A stretch of 64,000 bases of DNA. Origin: AR5 sp041497115. GTDB taxonomy: Bacteria > Methylomirabilota > Methylomirabilia > Rokubacteriales > CSP1-6. Every line of letters begins with the position of its first letter. Positions within the stretch are counted from its first letter, which is position 1. The stretch lies in contig JBGQFW010000003.1 in assembly GCA_041497115.1 (NCBI GenBank), forward strand, positions 1 to 64,000, given 5' to 3'. This document shows, piece by piece, positions 57,901 through 64,000 of this stretch. The translations under genes and the position numbers were made by a program. Under the pieces are notes generated by a model, which worked only from the letters and a program-made list of their open reading frames with translations, was not told where the DNA came from and searched no databases.

Positions 57901-58263
57901 TCAGCCGGGCAGCATCAGGAGCAGGCCGGTCAGCAGGGCGGCGCCCAGCCCCGCCTCCACCAGCACCTCGCGGGCCTGCCGCCGGAGCTGCCCGATCACC
58001 CACGTGTCCGTCACCGCCTCGATCCCTTGCTCGACCTCGCGCTGACCGCGCGCCGCCAGGCGGACTCAGGTGTGGTCGCGGGCCTGCAGCAGCCCCAGCG
58101 CGCCCATATAGAAGGGAAGGAACAGGGCCAGCCGGGCGCCCCGGGGCCCGCCGAAGGCCACCAGCAGGACGCCGGCGACGACGGCCACGGCCACCATGGC
58201 GATGCCCAGGCGGAGGCGCTTGTGCCGCCCGGGAGACCCGATGTTCCGCGCGATCGTCGCCAT
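57901..58263 (-). CDS. Small membrane protein with in-frame UGA, probable selenoprotein
   Basis: 120 residues including selenocysteine. From the ATG at 58263 the frame reaches TGA at codon 66 (58066-58068) and continues in the same frame for 54 codons to TGA at 57901-57903. Before the TGA: helix AMVAVAVVAGVLLVAFG, then ALFLPFYMGALGLLQARDHT; after it: VRLAARGQREVEQG and a third hydrophobic helix GLGAALLTGLLLML. From memory, related bacterial proteins read QAR-x-x-TCV-x-x-AARG, with Cys exactly at the TGA. A SECIS-like hairpin follows. Alternatively a TGC-to-TGA mutation. Function unknown. Confidence 0.7.
58038..58052 (-). promoter_or_regulatory. Bacterial SECIS-like hairpin in the membrane-protein gene
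   Basis: On the minus strand CGCGC-ggtca-GCGCG: 5-bp stem, 5-nt loop beginning with GG. It starts 14 nt after the TGA, the same spacing as in the SelW-like gene, with the loop at 19-23 nt. The stem is shorter, so evidence is weaker. Confidence 0.5.
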
Positions 58264-58378
58264 GAGCCGAATCCCCGCTTAAGGTATCACCGATCCGCTC
58301 GACAACATTGCGCATCCCGGTAACCCGGTGCTAGATTGGGGCCGCAGCCAGACGACCCCCAGAGCGGCGAGGGCAGAC

Positions 58379-58825
58379 ATGGAAGACACGCAGCTGCGCG
58401 AGCGGATCACGCGCTGGATGGAGGAGAGCAAGGAGCTCTTCGCCCTGCTGCCCGAGTTCCTCGAGATCGAGCAGAAGCTGAGCGCCAAGACCGACCACGC
58501 CGAGAAGGAGAGCGAGCGCCTGCGCAAGGAGCTCAACGAGCTGCGCAAGGAGCTCGGCGAGGCGAAGACCCAGGGCGTGGGCATGCGCAAGGAGCACGGC
58601 GAGATCCAGAAGGAGCTCGACGACCTGCGCAAGCAGAACGAGGCGATCCGCGCGGAGAAGGACGAGGCGACCCAGGCGCTCACCAAGGTGCTCGAGACCG
58701 TGCAGGCCACCAACCAGATCGCGCAGAAGCTCGGCGTCACCAAGAGTCCGTTTGCCCGCCGCGTGGAAGCGCCGGCGGCCGCACCCACCCCCGCTCCCGC
58801 TCCGGCTCCCACGCCCCACGAATAG
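58379..58825 (+). CDS. Coiled-coil protein, hypothetical
   Basis: 148 aa from the ATG at 58379. Residues 20-110 form one continuous charged coiled coil with repeats such as LRKELNELRKELGEAK and DDLRKQNEAIRAEKDEATQAL; the tail is Ala/Pro-rich. Not a known enzyme. It is convergent with the large unknown protein at 58850, which also has a helical N-terminal half; the two may interact (weak inference). Confidence 0.75.
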   Translation: MEDTQLRERITRWMEESKELFALLPEFLEIEQKLSAKTDHAEKESERLRKELNELRKELGEAKTQGVGMRKEHGEIQKELDDLRKQNEAIRAEKDEATQALTKVLETVQATNQIAQKLGVTKSPFARRVEAPAAAPTPAPAPAPTPHE

Positions 58826-58841
58826 CGCGCATCGGCGTCCC

Positions 58842-58860
58842 GCCGGGGCCTAGCCCCGGC
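58842..58860. terminator. Bidirectional hairpin between convergent genes
   Basis: GCCGGGGC-cta-GCCCCGGC: perfect 8-bp stem whose 3-nt loop is the stop codon (read on the minus strand) of the 604-aa gene. Placed between two convergent genes, it can terminate either. Confidence 0.55.
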
Positions 58861-60664
58861 CGCGGAAGGGCGGCCGCGTGTCCTTGCGCAGGAACACGCT
58901 CACCTCGTAGCGCCGGTCGGCGATCGCGTCGGGGTTGAACACCGCCAGCCACACCGACGCGTAGTCCTTGCCGAGCCCGGGCACGTGCGTGCCCTCGTCG
59001 CTGAGCCGCCGCGCCTCGCCCTTGGGCGCCCGGCCGCCGGCGGGCAGGGGGACGATCCAGCACGCGTCCGACGGCGTCCCCTCGCTCGACAGCCTCACGC
59101 CGAAGCCGCGCGCGTCCCGGATGTTGTCCGCCGAGATCAGCAGGAAGCGGGTGGTCAGCGGCCCCAGCGTCATCGTGAACTTGTGCTCGGCGTAGCGCTG
59201 GTTGTCGCTGGCCAGGCGCTGGCCCGACAGCTCGGTGTCGCCGATGCGGGCCGACGGGCGCTGGAAGATCCGCGTGTCCTCCTTGGACTCGAGGATGCGG
59301 AACTGGAACCACAGCCCCGGCTCGGGGACCGCCGCCACCGTCACGTTCTTCACGAACTCCGCGTAGGTGTCCGACAGGCGTCCCTCGGCGACGAGGTAGT
59401 CGTAGAGCTGCTCGCCGACCGGGCGCGTCTCGCCGGGCTTGAGGCTGTTCAACGCGTTGCCCACGCACCCCGGCTTCTGCTTCTCGACGTGATCCACGAG
59501 GATCGAGTAGCCGTAGGCGAGCAGCCCATCGTCGTACTCGGAGCTCTTCTGGATCGGGACGGAGAGCAGGTAGGGATACTTGCCGATCTCCTCCTTCACC
59601 ACCGCGGCGAAGTCGTGGGTGGACTTCCATCCCGACCAGCGCGCCCACGCGGCCAGCCACCACTGCGCCGTCTCGTCGGGGGCCGACGGCTCGGTCGGCG
59701 CCTGGGCCGCCGGGCGCGCGGGGCGGACCGCGACGCGCTCGGGCGCGGGCGGCGGCGGGGGCGGCGGTGGGGGTGGGGGCGGAGGCGGCGGAGCGCTCTC
59801 GAGCTCGAGGCGCGGCATCTCGATGGTCGGCGCGCTGGAGATCGGCTCCGGCTCGGGTTCCGGCACGGGCGTCGGCGACGGCGGCGCGGCGCTCTCGAGC
59901 TCCAGGCGCGGCATCTCGATGGTCGGCATCGAGATGGTCGGCGCGCTGGAGACCGGCTCGGGCTCGCGCACAGGCTCGGGGGCGCGCCTCGGCGGTGGTG
60001 GCGGCGGAGCGGGCGGCTCGACGACATCGCCGGCGAAGCCGAGGCGGCCGCGGGACACCGCGACCGCCAGCGATCGCCCGAACGCCCGCGACACGCTCTC
60101 CTCGAGCTGCGCGTACCGCTCGTCGTCGAGCGCCTCGCGGCTCTCGACCATCGTGAGCAGATCGGCGAAGCTCTTGATGGCCACGGTCAGCCGCTGGGCG
60201 TCGGGCGAGTCGGGATCGGTCAGCGCCATCGCCGTCGCGCGCAGCTCGCGCGCCTTGTCCTTGCAGGCGACCAGCGCCGCGAAGTCCGGGTCGTCGCCGT
60301 GCACGATCTCGAGCGCGTGGTCGAGCGTCGCCACCACGCCCTCGCGCGCCTGCTCGAGGGCCACCCGTCGCGCCTCGGCGCGGATCGCCTCCTCGATCGC
60401 GGCGAGCAGGGGCTCGAGCTCGGTGAGACTCTCCGGTTGATCGGAGGGGGCGACGGCGGCCGTTTCGGCCGCGGCCAGGACATCGGTGCGGAGCTGCATG
60501 AACTGGGTGCGGGCGCCGGCCAGCGCATCCACGAGCCCGTCGGCGGGCGGCGCGCCGGCGTCCTCGAGCGCGCGTGCGGCCTCGCCCAGTTTGGCACCCA
60601 GATCGACGAAGCGCTGGGTCAGCGCACCGAGTTCGCGGTTGAGAGTGCCGAGGTCTGCTTCCAT
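58850..60664 (-). CDS. Large hypothetical protein: helical N-terminus, proline linker, unique C-terminal domain
   Basis: 604 aa, not recognised. Residues 1-215 are helical, coiled-coil-like (TLNRELGALTQRFVDLGAKL). Residues 220-330 form a Pro/Glu linker with a run of about 15 prolines and a duplicated block SSAPTI...EMPRLELESA (coding copies at about 59791-59845 and 59888-59958). Residues 340-604 are a globular domain with WWLAAWARWSGWKSTHDF and KYPYLLSVPIQKSSEYDDGLLAYGYS. No signal peptide. Layout suggests a cytoplasmic scaffold or adaptor. Confidence 0.8.
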   Translation of the reverse strand: MEADLGTLNRELGALTQRFVDLGAKLGEAARALEDAGAPPADGLVDALAGARTQFMQLRTDVLAAAETAAVAPSDQPESLTELEPLLAAIEEAIRAEARRVALEQAREGVVATLDHALEIVHGDDPDFAALVACKDKARELRATAMALTDPDSPDAQRLTVAIKSFADLLTMVESREALDDERYAQLEESVSRAFGRSLAVAVSRGRLGFAGDVVEPPAPPPPPPRRAPEPVREPEPVSSAPTISMPTIEMPRLELESAAPPSPTPVPEPEPEPISSAPTIEMPRLELESAPPPPPPPPPPPPPPPAPERVAVRPARPAAQAPTEPSAPDETAQWWLAAWARWSGWKSTHDFAAVVKEEIGKYPYLLSVPIQKSSEYDDGLLAYGYSILVDHVEKQKPGCVGNALNSLKPGETRPVGEQLYDYLVAEGRLSDTYAEFVKNVTVAAVPEPGLWFQFRILESKEDTRIFQRPSARIGDTELSGQRLASDNQRYAEHKFTMTLGPLTTRFLLISADNIRDARGFGVRLSSEGTPSDACWIVPLPAGGRAPKGEARRLSDEGTHVPGLGKDYASVWLAVFNPDAIADRRYEVSVFLRKDTRPPFRGRG

Positions 60665-60916
60665 CCGGGGTCCACAGACTGGACCGATTCGGATTCTAGG
60701 ATTCCGGGTAGAGGCGTGTCAAACACCAAACGCGACAAGAGGTTAGCAACGGGCCAAACTCTGGTCTAGGTTTGACCGGTCGCCCTGTTCTACAATCGCT
60801 GGCACGGTGGCCGCCCATGGCAACGGGTGCTGGAACGCGACCGGCCTCCTGGCCCGGTCGATGAGCGACTTCCGAGGAGCGCGGGGCTCCCGCGCCGCGT
60901 CACGGAGAGTCGGCCA
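60665..60916 (+). promoter_or_regulatory. Promoter region and structured leader of the SBBP protein gene
   Basis: TACAAT (60791-60796) is a good -10; TTGACC at 60772-60777 is too close (13 nt) to be its -35. The predicted leader of over 100 nt holds two strong hairpins: 60838-60860 (arms CGACCGG and CCGGTCG) and 60879-60895 (GCGCGGG-gct-CCCGCGC). GGAGAG precedes the GTG. No known riboswitch class was recognised. Confidence 0.5.
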
Positions 60917-63900
60917 GTGTCCAGCCGGGGCCGGAGCGGCATCGCACTGAATCTCGTCCGGGTCGTCCCCGCCGCCCTCCTGCTGGCGCTGGTCTGCGCG
61001 ATCCCCCCGTCCGCCGCCGCCGAGGCTGGCCGCCCGGCCCTCGGCCCCGGGGGCCCCCTGCCGCTGACGTTCGAGCCCAACCAGGGTCAGGCCGACGAGG
61101 GCGTCCGCTTCCTCGCCCGCGGTCGCGGCTACGGGCTGTTCCTCACCCCCACCGAGACCGTGCTCGTGCTTACGGCGCCCGACGCCGCGGCGTCGATCGC
61201 CGGCCGGCCGCGACCGGTCGACCGGGTCGCCACGCCCCCGGCCGTCGTGCGCATGCGCATGGTCGGCGCCGACGCGAGCGCGCCGATCGCCGGCGTCGAT
61301 CCGCTGCCGGGGCGCAGCCACTATCTGCTCGGCGACCCGAGCCGCTGGCGGCGCGACGTGCCGACGTTCGCGCGCGTCCGCTATACCGACCTGTACCCCG
61401 GGGTGAGCCTCCTCTTCTACGGCAGCGAGCGCGCGCTGGAGTACGACTTCGTGGTGGCGCCGGGCGCCGATCCCGGCGCGGTCGTCCTGGCGTTCGACGG
61501 CGCCGCCGCGCTGCGCATCGACGCCGGCGGCGACCTGGTGCTCGCGACGGCCGCCGGCGAGCTGCGGCTGCGGCGTCCCCTCATCTACCAGGAGACCGAG
61601 GGCGGCCGGCGTCCGGTCGAAGGCGGCTACGTCCTCGACGGCGGGCGCGTGCGCTTCCGGGTGGCCGCCTGGGACGCCACGCGGCCGCTCGTGATCGACC
61701 CGGTGCTCGGCTACTCGACCTACCTCGGCGGCTCCTCCAGCGACCAGGCGTTCGGCATCGCGGTCGACGCGCTCGGCAACGCCTACGTGACCGGCTCCAC
61801 GATCTCGTCGGACTTCCCGGTGGTCACCCCGCTGCAGGGGGCGAGAGCCGGCGTGACCGACGTGTTCGTGACCAAGCTCGACCCCACCGGCAGCCGGATC
61901 CTGTACTCGACCTACCTCGGGGGCAGCGGCGACGAGGCCGGCAACGCCATCGCGGTGGACGCGCAGGGCAGCGCGTACGTGGCGGGGTCGACGACCTCGA
62001 ACAACTTCCCGGTTCTGAACGCGTTCCAGTCCGTCACCCGCGGCGGCAGCGAGGCGTTCGTGGCCAAGCTGTCGCCCGACGGCAGCACGCTCGTCTTCTC
62101 GACCTACCTCGGCAGCAACACCAGCGACTTCGCGTTCGGCATCGCGCTCGACGCCGCCGACAACGTCTACGTGACGGGCTCGACGGATTCCTCGGGTTCG
62201 AGCTTTCCCAACAACGCCGGGACCTGTCTCGGCACCAAGCGGACCGGGAACGACGCGTTCGTGGTCAAGCTCGACGCGGTCGGCTCGACGCTCGGCTACT
62301 GCGCGTTCATCGGCGGCGCCGGCGACGACGCTGGCAACGCGATCGCCGCCGACGACGCGGGCAACGTCTGGATCGCCGGCACGACGACCTCGTCCGATCT
62401 GCCGGTGCTCAACGCGCTGCAGCCCACGCTGGGGGGAGCCTCGGACGCCTTCGTCGGCAAGCTGGACACCGGCGGGAACCTGGTCTACCTGACCTACCTC
62501 GGCGGCCTCGGCGACGACGACGCGCTCGCGATCGCGGTCGACGTCAACGGCAACGCCTACGTGACGGGCTCGACGAAATCGCCGAACTTCCCGCTCGCGT
62601 CACCCCTGCAGGCGTCGCTCCGCGGCGGCCTGGACGCGTTCGTCACCAAGCTGAGCCCGGCCGGCGACGCCCTGGTGTTCTCGACCTACCTGGGCGGCGT
62701 CGGCGACGACATCGGCAACGGCATCGCGGTCAACGCGGTGGACTTCACCGTGTACGTCGCCGGCTCCACCGGCTCGGTGGACTTTCCGACCGTCTCGCCG
62801 TTCCAGGCGACGCTGGCGGGTGGGCTCGACGCGTTCGTGACGAAGCTGACCGCCGCCGGCGGGGGCCCGGTCTACTCGACCCTCCTCGGCGGGACCAGTG
62901 ACGACGCGGCGCACGCGATCGCGGTGGACGTCGACGGCGTCGCGTACATCACCGGCACCACGAACTCGGCGACGTTCCCGACGAACGCGCCGATCCAGCC
63001 GCGGGCGGGGCTCCTCGACGCCTTCGTGAGCCAGATCGCCGACGGCGGGATCATCCAGTTCACCGGCAACACGTATTCGGTGGCCGAGAACGTCCCCGCC
63101 GGCACCGTGACCATCAGCGTCCAGCGGACCGGCGACACGAGCGCGGCCTCCTCGGTGGATTACCGCACCTGCGAGATGCCGTCGGTCGGTGGCTGCCCCG
63201 CCGTCGTCGGCACCGCCGCGGCCGGCGTCCGCTACCTGGCCGCCGCCGGCACGCTGATGTTCGCGCCCGGCCAGATCGTCGCCTCGTTCCCGATCACGAT
63301 CCTGAACGACAGCGTCGGCGAGGGCGACCAGACGGTGCTCCTGACGCTGGGCAACCCCACCGGCGGCTCGGTGCTCGGCGCGCGCCGCACCGCCACGCTC
63401 ACGATCCTGGACGACGAGACCTCGATCAACTTCAGCCTGCCGGTGTACCAGGTGAACGAGAACCAGGGGCCGGCGGTGATCACCGTGACCCGCTCGGGGC
63501 CCAACCTCGCCGCCACCGTCACCGTGGACTTCTCCACCGCCGACGGCTCCGCCGTCGCCCCCGGCGACTACACGGCGGTCGCCAAGACGCTGACCTTCGG
63601 CCCCAACGTGCGCAGCCTCACCGTGCCGGTGCCGATCGTCAACGACACGCTGGTCGAGGGCACCGAGACCGTGAGCCTCGCGCTGCGCAACCTCGTGACC
63701 AAGAGCGGCGCCGCCACCACGGTGCTGGGAGTGCGCAACGCGGCCACCCTGAACATCCTGGACGACGACCTCGGCGGCTCGCTGCAATTCGCCAAGGCGG
63801 CCTCCTCGGTCGCCGAGACCGGCGGCACGGTGATCCTCACCGTGACGCGCACGGGCGGCGCGGCCAGCCAGGTGACGGTGCACTACGCGACCAGCGACGG

Positions 63901-64000
63901 CACCGCGACCGCCGGCCTCAACTACACGGACACGTCGGGCGATCTCACGTTCGGGGCGGGTGCCGGCAGCCAGACCTTCACGGTGCCGATCCGCAACGAC
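60917..64000 (+). CDS. Secreted SBBP-repeat / Calx-beta protein (3' end cut by window edge)
   Basis: At least 1028 codons from a GTG with GGAGAG upstream; the frame is open to the right edge. Signal peptide at about residues 12-34 (LVRVVPAALLLALVCAIPP). Residues 45-265 match the N-terminal domain usually paired with SBBP repeats (PLTFEPNQGQAD, RYTDLYPGVSLLFYG). Residues 267-710 are seven SBBP beta-propeller repeats of about 60 residues (STYLGG...AIAVD..GNAYVTGST...DFP). From 715 follow two complete and one partial Calx-beta domains (VAENVPAGTVTISVQRTG; TILDDE). Probable exported or surface adhesin-like protein; Calx-beta domains bind Ca2+. Confidence 0.93.
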   Translation, partial: MSSRGRSGIALNLVRVVPAALLLALVCAIPPSAAAEAGRPALGPGGPLPLTFEPNQGQADEGVRFLARGRGYGLFLTPTETVLVLTAPDAAASIAGRPRPVDRVATPPAVVRMRMVGADASAPIAGVDPLPGRSHYLLGDPSRWRRDVPTFARVRYTDLYPGVSLLFYGSERALEYDFVVAPGADPGAVVLAFDGAAALRIDAGGDLVLATAAGELRLRRPLIYQETEGGRRPVEGGYVLDGGRVRFRVAAWDATRPLVIDPVLGYSTYLGGSSSDQAFGIAVDALGNAYVTGSTISSDFPVVTPLQGARAGVTDVFVTKLDPTGSRILYSTYLGGSGDEAGNAIAVDAQGSAYVAGSTTSNNFPVLNAFQSVTRGGSEAFVAKLSPDGSTLVFSTYLGSNTSDFAFGIALDAADNVYVTGSTDSSGSSFPNNAGTCLGTKRTGNDAFVVKLDAVGSTLGYCAFIGGAGDDAGNAIAADDAGNVWIAGTTTSSDLPVLNALQPTLGGASDAFVGKLDTGGNLVYLTYLGGLGDDDALAIAVDVNGNAYVTGSTKSPNFPLASPLQASLRGGLDAFVTKLSPAGDALVFSTYLGGVGDDIGNGIAVNAVDFTVYVAGSTGSVDFPTVSPFQATLAGGLDAFVTKLTAAGGGPVYSTLLGGTSDDAAHAIAVDVDGVAYITGTTNSATFPTNAPIQPRAGLLDAFVSQIADGGIIQFTGNTYSVAENVPAGTVTISVQRTGDTSAASSVDYRTCEMPSVGGCPAVVGTAAAGVRYLAAAGTLMFAPGQIVASFPITILNDSVGEGDQTVLLTLGNPTGGSVLGARRTATLTILDDETSINFSLPVYQVNENQGPAVITVTRSGPNLAATVTVDFSTADGSAVAPGDYTAVAKTLTFGPNVRSLTVPVPIVNDTLVEGTETVSLALRNLVTKSGAATTVLGVRNAATLNILDDDLGGSLQFAKAASSVAETGGTVILTVTRTGGAASQVTVHYATSDGTATAGLNYTDTSGDLTFGAGAGSQTFTVPIRND

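Noticed and set aside
47318..58068. UGA reassigned to Trp or Gly in this genome
   Set aside because: Most recognised genes end at TGA at the right place, tryptophans are TGG, and only two TGAs lie inside conserved frames, both at Cys/Sec-like positions.
59730..59800. Simple-sequence or CRISPR-like repeat
   Set aside because: The GGC/GGG run encodes the polyproline linker of the 604-aa protein; there are no regularly spaced unique spacers anywhere in the window.
60791..60916. Cyclic-di-GMP (GEMM) riboswitch before the SBBP gene
   Set aside because: The conserved GEMM core (CGCAAAGGC-like and tetraloop-receptor segments) is not present; only generic hairpins were seen.

Overview
The window is one strongly GC-rich bacterial contig. 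It ends inside a gene on both sides. Gene content suggests an uncultured soil or subsurface organism of the Candidatus Rokubacteria / Methylomirabilota type: many flavin-dependent luciferase-like oxidoreductases, amidases and M20 hydrolases, acyl-CoA and CaiB-type enzymes, a TAXI solute-binding protein, a tungsten-type aldehyde ferredoxin oxidoreductase, and two probable selenoproteins. This taxonomy is inferred from gene content only. There is no rRNA gene, no complete tRNA gene, no CRISPR array and no intact transposon.

Layout. 0-9.6 kb: catabolic enzymes (TPP enzyme, amidohydrolase, M20 peptidase/AOR pair, LLM oxidoreductase/2OG-type oxygenase pair), interrupted at 2.1-3.6 kb by a less GC-rich patch of unknown genes. 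9.6-11.5 kb: a decayed integration site with a serine-recombinase remnant, a tRNA 3'-end fragment, an imperfect direct repeat and a cupin gene. 11.5-16.8 kb: a six-gene minus-strand operon (enoyl-CoA hydratase, serine hydrolase, FAH-family hydrolase, epimerase, leaderless TAXI protein, SDR). It diverges from an acyl-CoA dehydrogenase/CoA-transferase pair. 19-27 kb: a MerR regulator with a small cysteine protein, SDR plus nitroreductase, then MarR-MFP-RND efflux. 27-34.5 kb: PIG-L/aminotransferase diverging from NHL/DinB/LLM genes, a toxin-antitoxin pair, RidA plus amidase. 34.6-41.9 kb: a peptide-type ABC importer (SBP and two permeases) with an FAD oxidoreductase, facing a PhnD-PhnC-PhnE-type importer. 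42-50 kb: small housekeeping genes, then the SelW-like selenoprotein coupled to an MBL-fold hydrolase. 50-53 kb: a two-subunit molybdenum hydroxylase. 53-64 kb: pyroglutamyl peptidase, MFS and HAD genes, an RRM protein, a second probable selenoprotein, coiled-coil proteins and a large secreted SBBP/Calx-beta protein.

Main discoveries. Two short genes are hidden from conventional ORF calling because each has an in-frame TGA. At 47288-47515 a complete SelW-like (Rdx-family) protein has the motif C-x-x-U. At 57901-58263 (minus) a small membrane protein carries TGA where I recall its relatives having cysteine. In both, a GC-rich hairpin with a 5-nt loop starts exactly 14 nt after the TGA, with G within the first two loop bases, as expected of a bacterial SECIS element. 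TGA is the normal stop codon of most other genes here, so codon reassignment does not explain it.

A second window-wide pattern is transcription of leaderless or near-leaderless mRNAs. At about a dozen first-of-operon genes a TAnnnT -10 hexamer lies only 6-10 nt before the start codon with no Shine-Dalgarno sequence. Operon-internal genes instead use overlapping ATGA/GTGA/TTGA junctions or have clear ribosome binding sites.
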